64,000 nucleotides of DNA from Bryoerythrophyllum caledonicum (GCA_963971425.1 OZ020515.1:38855198-38919197), one strand, 5' to 3'. Shown: positions 1-12,149, numbered from the stretch's first letter. Notes: generated by a model not told the origin, from the sequence alone. Numbers and translations are program-made.

Positions 1-44
1 CTCCGGGTCTCTGGCCCTTCCGAAGACATGTTTCCCACCAGCTC

Positions 45-1459
45 CTACATCCGGCTCGAGGTCTTCTCCATCTTCCTGTCGTGGTCGTGGAGGAACCTGA
101 TGATTTGCACCCGGTTTAGCTTGTCCTCCCGCTCTAGTTGCTCTGTGAAGAGAAGACTCCGGTTGACAGTGTCAACTGGAAAGTCCAGAGCTGCCTGGAC
201 CTCTGCCAAGGCCCGGACCGAGGCATTCGACCGATCTTCGGCTTCCTTCCTCATAGCCTAGGCTTCCGCCATTGCCGTCTTTGTCTTGTCCAGCTGCTCC
301 CGAAACTTGTCGCGACTATGGAGGATGGCAGCCTGTTGCTCGTCTAGTGCCCGGAGTCGGAGGGTGTTCTTCTTGAGCTCCTCAATCCGAGCGGATATGT
401 CAGCCAGCTTATCAAGTCCCAGCTCTTGCCGGATTTCGTCAATGATGTTCATGTGATCTACGTCCGACTGATAGACAAGGGCAGCCCGCCACGCCACGTG
501 CTGGATGAGCTCCAAAAGATCCGCCCATGTTTGCTCGATGAGTGTTGAAGGTTCCGCTGCAGGCACCTAACCGTCTCTAGGAGGTGGCTTGGTGGGTTCT
601 TGTGCCTCTCGCGTCACTACGTGTTGGCTTGGCCCTGCTGGCTTGGCACTACCGGCTCCGATGTCGGCTCCCTTTGCGTCGACCGGCTCCTCTTCCGGGT
701 AGGGGTGATTGGTGGTGGCGCTGGAATGTTTGTCACCTCTGAGTCCTCTACGTCGGACGCTGGCTCCGGTCCGCCGTAGTTTTGGATGCTAAGGAGCTTC
801 TCATACACGTCTTGCTCATCCGGCATAAGTACCTCATGGCGTACGTAGAGGTGAGTGAGGTAGGAGGATAGGGGAGTTCCGAACTTCTTTACCTTCTAGA
901 GGTTTTTCACCATCCGGTTGACCATGGCGCTCATGAGTGACGCCTACTCCACCGAAATCTTCCCCCTCATCAACCTCAGGACCATTGTCGCCCATTTGGA
1001 AACCACCCTCTTTGGCTTTTCCGGATGGAAGATTGGGTTGAGGAATCTAACCACGATCTGGGCGTCTTGGTACCGTAAGTCGTCGGTGCTGAATCCTTCT
1101 TTAGGATCTGTTGTCTTTGTGAACTCATTCTCTAAGAACTCGTCCGTCCGCGTAGCCGTCTTTACATATTCGCTTGTGAACGCGTAGGTGCGTTGCCATT
1201 CCGATACACCCCAGGTTTCCGTATGGGCCCGAATTGTGCCATCGTACTAGTTGTTCGGAGTTCCTAGAAGTTCCGCCACCAACTGTCCTTCCTTTACACC
1301 CCACGCAACATCCAGTAATTCTCGGCACCCCATTACATCGAGGAAGTGTTTGAGTACTCCGAGCTCCTCCGGATTCGAAGGTATGACTGGCAAAACTCTT
1401 TGAATGGCCGAAGTTACAGTGGTACTCCGGGTTGTCCGAGAAGGCCCTTCATCCGCCAT
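45..1459 (-). pseudogene. Decayed retroelement-like ORF (relative of 58907-59950)
   Basis: Read on the minus strand from an ATG at 1459 (MADEGPSRTTRS...), one frame continues to about 617 with three in-frame stops near 1247, 957 and 900. It then moves to other frames for a helical, charged tail (566-258 and 254-45) that runs toward the window start. The middle (about 1190-800) aligns by eye with the ORF at 58907-59950: both have KEGF-type and HPEKP/NPEKP motifs, then LTHLYVRHEVLM versus IHHLYCRHGILM. This points to a repeated family. I do not recognise a named domain. Open frames of this kind, upstream of or apart from pol, occur in plant LTR elements, so a retroelement origin is inference. 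No protease, RT or integrase is visible. Confidence 0.5.
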
Positions 1460-2600
1460 GCCTTCTCAAAATTGAACTCTTAATCCTCACAACCTCTCCG
1501 GTCACACCTGCACGCATTGACCTCACAAAAACAACTCCCTATCGGAAGCACTTCCGAACTAGCACAACAGGAAGACGGAAGGTAGGAAGGAGAGGAGAGG
1601 GAGAGAGAGAGAGAAAGCGAAGAGCGAAGAAGTGGAAGACGACAAAAATGGATGTTGATTCTTATACCTGTGACGGTGTACGGATGACAGTTGGGTGTCG
1701 TCGCACTCATGATGGGGTTTCCGGATTCCGGATTCTTCCGTTGAGTTCCGGACGTGACGGACCAACCAAATCCGATTGTATCCGAACATTCGGATTTAGC
1801 ACTCCATTAGGGCTTTTAAGAAAGTTGTCTATCTCCTATGTTTCTTATTCACTAATTCTATTTTTCTATTGCTTTATTCCTCCTTAACGTTCTAGTGCTA
1901 TTTTTTTTTGCTTTTGCCGGATTTTAAGGTTAACTTCCGGAACCTTTTCGGAACGGATTCCCACAACTCATTCTATTTAGGAAAAATGAAAAATATTCAA
2001 AGTCTGACGCAGTTTTAGTCATTTTTTGTTTGAATTTTACCACTATTAGAGCTTTTTTCTTTGTACCGGTATTTCTTTTCTTCTTTTTAGTGTTGAATTT
2101 GTTTCTTTCCGTATTTTTATTTTCATTTGCCTCACACCAAGTGGATGAGTCTTAACACTACTACTTAATGTTGTGTCTTCCCTTTTATATGAATTCAATT
2201 CTTTCCGTGTTATCTTTTTCATTTGCCTCCATACCAAATGGGTGAGCCTTAACACTAATATTAATGTTATAATACTAGGAAGTAGTATTATTTCTTTTAA
2301 TACCACTAGCAGTTGGTGCTTGCTTTGCAACGCATTTGTTCAACCATTTTAATGTAGTTTTTACATAATTAAATATTTAAAAAAGAAAGGTGACAACAAT
2401 CTACATTAAATATAAATATGTCTTTGAAACCTATGCATGAATTTTAATAATGTAATAGAATAGAATAGAAAAAAATTAATTAGGTTTTAGATTTTTTGCA
2501 TTTTAACATGGAATTTCAAAAATGTTATGAACGTCAAATTTGAAATCAAGAGTTTCAAATTTATTTTGGATAAGCACAAATTGCAACACACAAATGCAAA
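1460..2600. other. AT-rich intergenic stretch with GA tract and 90-bp duplication
   Basis: No gene is seen. A purine (GA) tract lies near 1585-1625. Around 2104-2270 a segment of about 90 bp is repeated in tandem in diverged form; both copies carry TTTTCATTTGCCTC followed by a GAGTCTTAACACTA-like stretch. Confidence 0.5.
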
Positions 2601-2606
2601 TTTCAC

Positions 2607-2725
2607 ACACCCACAAATTCAACTTGCAATTACAATCTCAATTTCACACACCCACAAACTCAATTTGCAATTACAATCTCAAATTCACACACCCACAAAC
2701 TCAATTTGCAATCTCACCTCAAAAC
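2607..2725. repeat. 44-bp tandem repeat, about 2.7 copies
   Basis: The unit contains ACACACCCACAAA, CTCAATTTGCAATTACAAT and a TTCACACA return. Three successive units differ by a few bases. The short open frames over it are a result of the repeat and not evidence of a protein. Confidence 0.7.
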
Positions 2726-2871
2726 TTGTAATTTCAATCTCCACAACTAAAATATGCAATTTTGCAACTCCTACTTTGTATTCCAACCTCCAAGATCACA
2801 ACTCCAACTTCACAACTTTTTCGCTCCAAGTTTACAACTCATAATTTACAATTCAATCTTTTAGTGCTTAA

Positions 2872-3794
2872 CCCCTAAAGGACCACAACCACTTTTGCTC
2901 AAAAACCAGTAAAAAACTGCCACTGCCAAAAAGAGACATGAAAATCACATTTTAAAGTGAATTTTGGACTTTCAACCGTGAGATCTTAAAATAGACTTCT
3001 ACATAAACATGCTATAAGATTTTGGTTGCAATCCACCGCGCGGATTGATAGATTTTACTGTTTAAAGCCAAAACAATGGTTCATATTCTTCCCTGCGTTG
3101 AGTAGATCAACAGACTTTGACTTCACTTTGTATCAAATTTTTGCATTGTACAAGGTCTAAATCTTTTACCATTGTCTTAAGCATGATGTTATTTCCCAAC
3201 ACACAAATTTTTAGAGGTAAAAAAGGGGTGTAGCAATTCAAAACAAGTGTGCAAGGAGTGGAGGTTCAAAAATTGCCATTTCACGTTTTATTTTTTTGTG
3301 AACTACGTATGTATTTGAATGATAATCCAAACGGTCAATAAGAAGGTTTCACCACATATTTTTGTTGAAAAAATAAAAAGTGAAAATATGAAGATCTCTA
3401 GGTTTTATGTTCAAAAGATGAATTTTTTTCCCGTCGTTGCCCGACAATGTGTGAAAATGTTTGACTTGGAATAAAATGCTTTTTTACACTAAAGACAAGA
3501 TTTTTTTTTGAAAAATTCCAAAGAAGTAAATATTCTTTATATGTGTGAAAAATTTCAATGTCACTAGAAACTTTTGTCAAAAAATTTGGAGGTGCCTGGA
3601 GTCCCCACTTTTGGCTTTAAGTGGTACTAACTTTCAAATCACAAATCCAAAAAATAAAATAAAAATATCTCCACAAAGCTCTTATTAGAGGCTATCTTGT
3701 ATAAAATTTTCAATTAAAAAAGATTTTTTTTCGAATTGTAGGTACATGCCCAAAATCCAATATGACCCCGGGGGGACGTTTGGTCCTTTAGGGG
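2872..3794. mobile_element. Inverted-repeat element with TTAA flanks (piggyBac-type MITE?)
   Basis: The ends are a perfect 14-bp inverted repeat: CCCCTAAAGGACCA at 2872 and its complement ending at 3794. Each end is bordered directly by TTAA (2868-2871 and 3795-3798). TTAA duplication with termini starting in CCC is the known signature of piggyBac-type elements. The 923-bp interior has no transposase-like frame, so this would be a non-autonomous copy. The interior from about 3080 resembles 4740-5450 and, inverted, 51240-51694. TTAA is also common in AT-rich DNA, so the class is an inference. Confidence 0.6.
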
Positions 3795-3959
3795 TTAACT
3801 CAAAAAATATTTTGAATGTTAGATTTGTAATCAAGAGCACAAATTGCAACATACAAATGAAAATTTGTTACACCCAAAAACTCAAGCTAATGCTTTGCAA
3901 CGCATTAGTCCAACCATTTTAATGTAGTTTTTATATTACAAACTGTATTATAAAAAAGA

Positions 3960-4140
3960 TAACATGATTCACTGCGCGGTTGGCTGTGCTATTAACTGCG
4001 CGGTTGGCTATGCAATTAACTGCGCGGTTGGCTGCACCGTTCCTATAGTTCACTGCACGGTTGACTGCACCGTTCCTATAGTTCACTGCACGGTTGACTG
4101 CGCGATTGATCGCTACATGGTTCACTGCGCGGATTATGAT
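3960..4140. repeat. Minisatellite built on ACTGCGCGGTTGG units
   Basis: Units of about 27 bp (TTAACTGCGCGGTTGGCTAT type) pass into units of about 33 bp (CACGGTTGACTGCACCGTTCC type). The reverse strand reads as NRAVN repeats in a 64-codon frame, which follows from the repeat. No gene context supports coding. Confidence 0.7.
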
Positions 4141-4230
4141 TTTAGTAGTATGATGGAAAAAAAATTCTTGCCTTTGGTGAAAAACATCATATTAACCCAA
4201 GTCAAACATTGTTGAGCATGATACCATAGA

Positions 4231-4587
4231 TTAACCTCTAGTTTGGATCCTTCATGCCGAATAATTAATTAAAATGAGAAAAGGCCATTCGGCATCCAAA
4301 ATAAAAATTCAATATTTTTTGGCAAGAGATCACATATTACTTTATTTAGCACATTTGGCGACCATGGGGCATGAACCCAAGACCTTGGGGTTCTAAATCA
4401 AAGCCTCTATGCATGCGCAACCTTGAAGGGAGGCTTTCCCAAGCCACTCTCCCCTTTGATGTCTTCCATTGTGACAAAATTTGCAAATATAGAGTTTTTT
4501 TAGGTTCAGCAATTTCATTAAATATTTTTCCACTTAATTCAGCAAGCATTTTTCTAATTAATAAATGCCAAACTAGAGGTTCACCTA
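4231..4587. mobile_element. Short TIR element, copy A (relative at 44949-45305)
   Basis: The ends carry CCTCTAGTTTGG (4235-4246) and CCAAACTAGAGG (4568-4579), continuing to TTCACCTA. The interior matches the inverse of 44949-45305, including a CCCTTTG/CAAAGGG stretch and a region rich in AAGCCTTCATGCA-like sequence. The length is about 357 bp and no coding frame is present. It is a MITE-like repeat; superfamily and target duplication are not clear. Confidence 0.5.
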
Positions 4588-4739
4588 CAGTACTAGCCAT
4601 AGTAGAATCTACTTTACAAGCACAAAAGTTTTTGACGGATTTGAGCTCAATTAGGACTTATTAAGTAACATTCTAAAGAAATTTTATTAACTTTGACCGC
4701 ACAAATTGAGAGATTATAGTGTTTGAAGTAGGAGAAAGG

Positions 4740-5450
4740 GTTCAATTTCTTCCTTGCACTGCAAAGACCAGCAAGCTTTGACTTCATTTGGTGTCAAATT
4801 TTTGCACTACACAAGGTTTGAATTTTATACCATCATGTTGATCATGATATTAGTTCCTTGTACACCAATTTTTAGAGGTAGAAAAGAGATGTAGCATATT
4901 CAAAACAATTGTGCAAGGAGCGGAGGTTCAAAAAGTGCCAATTCACACAATGTTTGTTTGTAAACTTATTATGTTATAGAATGATAATCCAAATTATTGA
5001 TAAGAAGGTTTACACAACATCTTGTAGTAGAAAAAATAAACGGTAGAAAATATGAAGATCTCTAAGTTTTATGTGGACAAGAAGGAGTTTTTTTGGTTCC
5101 TTGCCCGGCAATGTATGGCACTGTGTGAAAATGTTGACTTGGAATGAAATACATTTCTTCACTAAAGACAAGGAATGTTTTTTGACAATATGAAGGGAAA
5201 TAATAGTATTTGCTAGTATTGAAAATCTCACATTTGATAGAATGTCATGGCAAAAAGTTTTTTGAATTTGCCTTAGTGCCTAAACTCGACAAATTTTCTT
5301 TGAGATGGAATAATTTTTTTTCTATAAGTCCAATGAGGAAATAAAATTATGTACAAAAATTTGAATTGTAATTATAAGTTGCAACCATGGGAACATGCCC
5401 GAGATTTGCAAACGCCCACCTCAAGACTTTTTTCATTTAAGGATTAAGAA
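4740..5450. repeat. Diverged copy of the 2872-3794 element interior
   Basis: Similarity to 3080-3800 includes TTTAGAGGTA, GTGTAGCA, a GTGCAAGGAG purine run and GGAGGTTCAAAA. The outer end near 5449 (TTTAAGGATTAAG) looks like a mutated version of the TTTAGGGGTTAA end. No gene is seen here. Confidence 0.55.
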
Positions 5451-5459
5451 AATCCATTA

Positions 5460-6500
5460 TCAATATTATGTTACAATGATGACGTCACTTTCAATAAATT
5501 TGTACATGTTGATGTCAGCCCTAATTTATATAAATATACATTGACAAAATTTAAGTTGCTAAATTTATTAAATTTTCTAAATATATTCCATAGTGAGAGG
5601 GGCCATTTAATTCAAAAAGCCCATTTGAAAACAATTAAAAATTAGGTCTCTTTTTGTGCTCTCTATTCTTCGCTCTCTGCTCACCGCTCACATACAAGCT
5701 TTTCCCGGTAATGGATTATTGTGTTGATGGTTTGATGAGACAATGGCGTGAAAGTCAGTTGTTAAATTAAACTTGGGATGTTTAATTCTGTCTTGTGAAT
5801 GAGTCACCTCTAATTAGTTATCTTCTGCCACACCGTAATTGGAGTACTCTCAAGTTCCTTGGACTGTGAATGTCATTGCACCCTTTTATTTCCTTGGGAC
5901 ATTTACTGTTAGTGAATGCAGCCTCCTTGGTGATTGTTTTTACTTCCTAAGGGAGACCTTGACGAAACAATTTTTAGTCAAATAAGGTTAATTTTTAACT
6001 CTCACTTTGTTCAATAGTTAACCGTCAATTTTTTATTGCACTTAAGGCTCTTTTGAGAACAACAAGCTCGTTTCCTAATTGCATTGAGGGTGTAAAAATT
6101 TCCTCTAAGGCTCTTCTTGAGGAGAACGGGTTCATTCTCTTATAAGAACATAAGTATATCAAAGATTAGTGAACTGTAATCACCTCCATAGTGTCAAATT
6201 AGATTCATAGAAGGTTTAGGTGATTGTGGGGCAAGTGATAAGTTGGCATCACTTGAAGTTTCAATTTCCATAAAGTCATGAAGTTGGGGGTAGAGTTTAT
6301 GAGTAAATGAGATGACACCACCGGATTACAAACACAATGAAGGTGGTGTGATTTTGCTTACACCTCACATACCACAAATCTAGTTAAACTTGAGCACTCT
6401 CCAAATTGCCCAAACACTCTCACAAACCAAGAACGCAATTTGCACACACTTTCCTGACAAATTGCGAATCTTGATGCACGAGAGGTGAAGAAGAGTCAAG
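5460..6500. other. Intergenic, no feature recognised
   Basis: AT-rich sequence with many stops in all frames. No coding region, tandem repeat or clear terminal repeat was found. Confidence 0.4.
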
Positions 6501-6507
6501 AGCCAAG

Positions 6508-6905
6508 TGAAACAATGATCTTTGTCAAGTGAGAATCAAGGGAATCTCCCATGTAGTCTAGCATCTTGCACTCTACAATGAGAGAATTAACGGGTGCAAG
6601 GTAGAAATGGAAGCATGACGTCTTTATAAAATGATAAATCATCACTTACAAGTACGACAACAACTACAACACCTCCACTCTCTCACTCACAAAGCTTGAC
6701 TTGATAAAGAAATCAAGACAAGGACGTTGTGGTGCTATACACACACACAAATCCTTAAACATGTGAAATCATCCATTAGATGAATGTGGAACAGCCGCAA
6801 CTTCCAATTAAATATAGATTCTTTGCAAGCTAATTCACCAAACCTACTGAGACACGGTGCAACCTCCAACGCCACATCCCGTGATAGTGAGGCAAAGACA
6901 CCAAG
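6508..6905. repeat. Dispersed repeat, also at 44334-44720
   Basis: The shared stretches, in the same order in both copies, are CTTTGTCAAGTGA, TCTTGCACTC, ACTCACAAAG, TTGACTTGATAAAGA, GCTATAC followed by an AC run, and AACGCCACATCCCGTGA near the end. About 400 bp, non-coding; possibly part of an LTR or of a non-autonomous transposon. Confidence 0.55.
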
Positions 6906-7283
6906 GGATTTTACGTCCATTTTAATTTAAACCATTAAAAAACTTTAATTAGCTCCCAAAATCTATAATTATTTACATAGGAAAATTTGTAAGTAAGGTT
7001 AGTATCACCAACACTAAAGTCAATAATATATTTATTGGTTCAATGAGGTAGTTTATGTGACATGTATAAATACTCTCACTAATCTACAAAGTGTCACTTA
7101 TTGTGACAATAAATGCTAAATGACACTAATGATCAATTTTAGTGCAAATCCATACCGCTAACATGTGTCTTACACCGGATTACACTAGATTACGTTAGAC
7201 ATAGGTTTCGTGATGGAATAAAGAGACACTTGCCTCCGAGTTCTTTACCTTCTTACTTCACAGAAGATCACATGGAAGCATAA

Positions 7284-7789
7284 GGGGCGGTTTACACTAT
7301 GGACCACGGAGATTGACCACGGCCCTCAAAAATCTGTGATTGGCTGAGGAAGCCGTACCGATCCTAGTTCGCTTTGCACTACCTTGGAAAAAGGAGATTG
7401 ACCACGGAATTTGAGGTTACCTAGGTATGGTATTTTATGCCAAGTGGATAATGTTTCTTCATCCAACGGGTTTTCCGTCGGGTCGAGGCAAAGGGGTCAA
7501 CTTGACGGAAATCAAGGGGGCCGTAGGGCTGAGAATTAGTGATTGGCTAAAATTCATTTAATTTATTACTTTTAAAATTATTTTTCCCCGGATTTTTAGA
7601 TATACATTAAAAAAAAAGCAGCCCATACTTGTCCCGGTCCAAATCCACTATACACATTGAGAAGTGACCAAGACACTCAAAAAATGATAAATGATTTTTC
7701 ATGGTCACTGCTCGGGACCAAGAGCCATGACCATGAAAATAAATGATTTCTCTTGGTCAATCCCTGTGGTCCATAGTGTAAACAACCCC
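7284..7789. mobile_element. Tourist/PIF-Harbinger-like MITE with TAA flanks
   Basis: The termini form a 36-bp inverted repeat with about 4 mismatches, containing GTTTACACTATGGACCAC at both ends. TAA borders both sides (7281-7283 and 7790-7792), which fits the 3-bp TWA target duplication of PIF/Harbinger elements. At 506 bp with no transposase frame it would be a non-autonomous member. Confidence 0.65.
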
Positions 7790-7792
7790 TAA

Positions 7793-9109
7793 GCTACTTT
7801 TTTTTTCCCTACAAGACTGGTGAAATTGTTTCGTGGGTCCAGAAAACTAAATTGAGTGGAGAATTGACCAAGCGCATTATTGAGCCCCCAGCTCCTAGTG
7901 AGTGGACTTGACTTTAGAGGTTTTTGTTTGTTGCTTGGAATTAGGGTGCTGGAGCTCAATGACTGCGGCCGAGTGCTCGCTCGGCCCCACGTGAAGTGAA
8001 TACTGTAGTCAAATAACACATGCACTGAATTATTGCTCCAAGAAACCTGCTAAAACACCATTTAAATAATCTCAGCCCCTTTCCCGGAGACCTGGTCTAC
8101 ATTTCTGTGGCTACAATTGTCGGTACTAGCCTGGTAACCCCCAGATACCCGCTTGAGCATCACCTAGACATCACTCGGGTATCATTGTTAACCAGAGCCT
8201 AAATAACTAGAATAACCTGAACGAGATAAATAAGCAGATCATTGAATTTACCAACAAATTAGTCGAACTTTTGATCATGAAACATGAAAGAATTAGCCAT
8301 GAAGTCTACAAATTAATCCGAATCTGACCTTGTGCTAATCCCAGAATTAGACGCTGTTTTGGATATTTACCAGATTCAACCTGAAAAGTGAAACCAGCTA
8401 GGATTATGTCGGTTCAGGTGAAAACTTTTTTCTTTTTTTATTTTTTCTTTTTTTTTGGCACAAAAACAAAACGAATTTTGAGGAACCAACAGAAGCAGGT
8501 GAGAACATATCAGATTCATATCCGGGTGGAATCATTCCCCTCCCTCCTGAAAAAAGAAGCTCCGAGGTTGTAAAAGATCACGAGCATTCCAATGCCGCAA
8601 AATAATTGCATCAATAGCAAGATGAGCAGACTTAGTCTGCATGAATTATTGCAAACGAGTAGATAATCGTCCAGCTCCGGTCCATCACCTGAGGATTTGA
8701 CGGCACCTGATTCTTCGCAGAAAAGGTGGCTCACCAAAAAAAAAAGGGGGAACCTCTCCTGGATAAGTTTTAACCTGAGCATTATTGTGACGTCCAGCTT
8801 CTAGTCTAGACGAAATGGTCCAACGCAAGACCTACTCGCGGATTCCAACAGCTTCGACGTCCCTGCAACACCAAAAAAATATAAAAAAAGAAGCGAAAGC
8901 AGTACAGTACTGTACGGTCATCTCCAGCTCGCTTTCTTGACTGTCTATGTGAGATTTCTCTCCACCTGGTGACCAACCTGCCACCGAAACCAGTCAACAC
9001 AGTGGCGAGATCCCACTTTCTCGACCTCCTAAAGAATTTACAAGTCCTAGAACTTTTCACGCATGCATTTTTCACTTCCAGGCGATACGTCATTCGAGGA
9101 GACTCACCA
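7793..9109. other. Upstream region of the pectinesterase gene
   Basis: No gene is supported. A T-rich run lies at about 8425-8460. Open frames on the minus strand overlap the gene's first exon and are shadows. Confidence 0.4.
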
Positions 9110-9116
9110 TATAAAG
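9110..9116 (+). promoter_or_regulatory. TATA box of the pectinesterase gene
   Basis: TATAAAG lies 84 bases before the ATG at 9194, in an ACCATATAAAGACGCC context. The spacing leaves room for a start about 30 bases downstream and a short leader. Confidence 0.6.
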
Positions 9117-9193
9117 ACGCCTTCCTGTTGCGCAATTCGTATCTTGAATTGACGCAGAACTTGTTGGTGAAGGTCCAGGAGCTGGCTTTGGTG

Positions 9194-11370
9194 ATGGCAA
9201 CCATGGCTAAGGTGTTGGCGTTTGTGGTTCTGTTGTCGGTTGCGCCGTTTGCGCATGGGCAGTCTTCGGAGGCGGAGTACGACGCGTGGTTGCAGGCGAA
9301 CCAGGAGAAGTACCAGAGCTTGGTAGCGTCGCAGCAGCAGAGCACGGTAGCAGGGGGCGATCAGGTGACGGTGACGGCGGACGCGCCACCCGCGGAGTCC
9401 TCGTGCACCCGATACGTGAGCAAGACGTCTGACGCGCAGCACTCCACGCTCAACAGCGCCATCAAGTCCATTCCGGAGGGCTTGACGGAGCGCTGCATCA
9501 TCTACGTCGGTGAAGGCGTCTTCGAGTAAGTTGCCGAATCTGTACCTCACTTGAATTCCTCCTCATGTGTGGGAGTAAGCGTGCATGTATTTTTCCTCGT
9601 TTTCTGACTTCGATGGTGAAAGAGCTTCGGAGCAGGTCCTTGAATTCACCCCCCCAAGTCTCTACTTGAATTTCCTCGTCACTTGCTGATTTCATTGATG
9701 AAGGAGTGCGGGAGTACAATCCCTGAATCTGTCCTTCGTTGAGTCCACTTGAATGCCTTCATAGTTCCTGACTTGTTTGTCGGAGTTAGCCATCGAATAT
9801 ATCTCCCAAGTCTTCACTTGAATTCCTCATTGTTTGCTGATTTGGTTGGTGAAGGAGTGAGTGTCTCCTCGTTTGCTTTCTCGATGATGAAGGGGTGAGC
9901 CATTGTATTCAAGTCCTTGGCTTCTCTTTGATCCATCATCTTTCAATGTGAAGGAATCTAGATTCGCCCCTACGTTTTCCAATTTCTCATCATCTGACCT
10001 GATTTGTGATTGGCAGGGAGAAGGCTGAATTTCCGAATACCTTAGGGCCCATCACCATTAAGGGAGTCTCAGCCATCAAGTCAGTGATCCAGTACGACGA
10101 CTACGCGGAGAAGGCAGGCAGCACGTCCAAGAGCGCCACCGTTGCGGTCTTATCAGACTACTTCAGGGCCCAAGACATCACCTTCTCGGTACGAAAATAA
10201 CCTGCAAACACAAACACATACTCTTGATGAGACATGGTATTCTAAAAGTCGCGTTTTTCCTGCAGAACACGCACCCTCCGCCTCCTGGTGGCGCAGTAGG
10301 CCAGCAAGCGGTAGCCTTTAGAATCGAAGGCGACAAGGCCGAGTTCCTCCGCGTCGCTTTCCTCGGAGCACAAGACACCTTGTACGACAAGAAAGGCCGG
10401 CACTACTACAAAGATTGCTACATCAGGGGCTCCATTGACTTCGTCTTTGGCGCCGGCAACGCCTTCTTCGAAGTAAGCACAGAATACACCTTCCATCTGG
10501 TCACAGAACTAGCATCGAAGAGAATAGGAATCTGACTTCGAGTGAAAAGCTGACCATGAGAGATACTCTGACCTGGAGAGAGTGATGATCTTACCTTGAG
10601 GCGTCTTTTTCTGGTGTAGAGGTGTAACTTGGCTTCGATCGCAAACCCCGGAAGCGGGTCGCTCACGGCGCAGAAGAAGACGAGCAAGAATGAGGTCAGC
10701 GGGTTCGTGTTCTTCGGGAGCTTGGTGACAGGAAACGGCCCGATTTACCTGGGGCGCGCGTGGGGAGAGTACTCCAAGGTCGTGTTCGTGTACACCGACA
10801 TCCAGGCGCCCATCATACCTGAGGGCTGGTTCAACTGGGCCGACCCCAAACGAGAGAAGTAAGTCCCTCTTCACATTCTCGAATTGAAGTGTGAATTGAA
10901 GTTTCAGTACAGAGGGAAAGAAACGACTTGAAATCAGCTCCAAAATTGACCAATGTCTGAAACAGACGATGTGGCACAATCTGATCAACGTTCAGAACAG
11001 AAGATACCAGAACCTAAGCAATGTCTGTGTTCCGTTATAACCTGACCAGTGTCTCGAACAGAAGCTGGTGCCATAATCTGACCATGTTTAGATCAGAAGA
11101 GGTGCCATAATCTGTCCAGAACAGAAGTTGCGAAAAATGAATCAGAATCTGACCAGTTCGTGTGAGCACGGATTCTTCCTGGGACTTTTGCTTACATTTT
11201 GAACATGAAATACTTCCAGGACGGTTTTCTACGGACAATACAAGTGCTACGGACCCGGAGCCAACACGACGGGACGCGTGAGCTGGTCCAAGGACCTTAC
11301 CGACGAGCAGGCGAAGCCGTTTCTGACGTGGGACTTCGTGGACGGCAGCTCCTGGATCGGCAAAGACTAA
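9194..11370 (+). CDS. Secreted pectin methylesterase (pectinesterase), 366 aa
   Basis: Removes methyl esters from cell-wall homogalacturonan. Exons are 9194-9525, 10017-10188, 10266-10472, 10620-10858 and 11220-11370. All introns are GT-AG and the frame is kept throughout. The protein starts [16 protein letters not shown]...AHG, a clear signal peptide. It has no N-terminal inhibitor (PMEI) domain, so it is a catalytic-domain-only type. Family motifs appear in order: GEGVFEEK (GxYxE region), [11 protein letters not shown], the GAQDTLYD block with the first catalytic Asp, [15 protein letters not shown] with the second, and [14 protein letters not shown] with the substrate-binding Arg and Trp. 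The C-terminal EGWFNW and [13 protein letters not shown] also fit. Length is normal and no damage is seen. Confidence 0.93.
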
Positions 11371-11586
11371 ATCAGTCAGATTCACGTATCAGGTGACGAT
11401 GTTTGAGAGAGTCAGAGTAGCCCAGGTCGAAGAAGAGTAGCCTCCTTCTCGCCACACAAGTGTATTTTTAGTGTGCATGGCCAATAACTGCAGTTCATTG
11501 AGTGGCCTCGACGTCCAAGACGTCGCCACTGCAGGCACTCGGAGCCTACGGCACCTCTGATGTCCCCACCACCTTCGCGATTTCCA

Positions 11587-11592
11587 AATAAA
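11587..11592 (+). terminator. Poly(A) signal of the pectinesterase gene
   Basis: AATAAA lies 217 bases after the stop codon at 11368-11370, a plausible distance for a plant 3' UTR. Confidence 0.5.
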
Positions 11593-11694
11593 ATGCGGCC
11601 GCTACGCCCCCCATTTTTTGTGATAAATCTCATCTGACTTTGCACCTGAGCTCCTGCGTCAAGTCTTCAAACAGGTCTATCGTAAGAGCAGGTT

Positions 11695-12144
11695 CTATTG
11701 AATTTGATAAATGTCTTGAGAGGGAAGAGTGTCATGAGAGGAGCATGAAAAGAGAACTAGAGCTTGACTAAGGTCTTGATTAGCCAGAAAAGATCTCCAC
11801 CCTTGAGAATTATTAATCCAAAAATTGGCCTCATCGTGAAGATTAAAAGCGACAAATTGCAATGAATTGAGAGGAATTATTGCCTCCTCCTCGTGGATCG
11901 AGTCAACTTCAATCTCCAAGTCGCAAATGATGGCAACAAGGATATCTCTAGCATGAAACTTGGTAGCATTTATACATTCTTTAAAATTTACTTGTTCAGG
12001 AACAGAGGGAACAAAAACTACCGGATGAGGCTGTGAGGAATATTCACTTACAAGAAAAATGATATGAGTGTCAAAATCCTCCATTGGCAAAGTTTGGTTG
12101 AGAAAGACTTGCATGAAAGGATTTGTATCTGTTACCAAGATCAT
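11695..12144 (-). CDS. Unidentified 149-aa ORF
   Basis: An ATG-initiated open frame on the minus strand (MILVTDTNPFMQ...) of 149 codons. It contains a hydrophobic stretch (HARDILVAIICDLEI) and an acidic part, but no family is recognised. No intron signals, TATA box or conserved neighbours support it. It may be a fragment of a mobile element or a chance frame. Confidence 0.2.
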   Translation of the reverse strand: MILVTDTNPFMQVFLNQTLPMEDFDTHIIFLVSEYSSQPHPVVFVPSVPEQVNFKECINATKFHARDILVAIICDLEIEVDSIHEEEAIIPLNSLQFVAFNLHDEANFWINNSQGWRSFLANQDLSQALVLFSCSSHDTLPSQDIYQIQ

Positions 12145-12149
12145 GGGGA

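Noticed and set aside
3931-4215. NRAVN-repeat protein
   Set aside because: A frame over a minisatellite without promoter, intron signals or relatives.
8806-9550. Minus-strand frames of 148-179 codons
   Set aside because: Antisense to the pectinesterase promoter and first exon; high GC of that exon removes stops.
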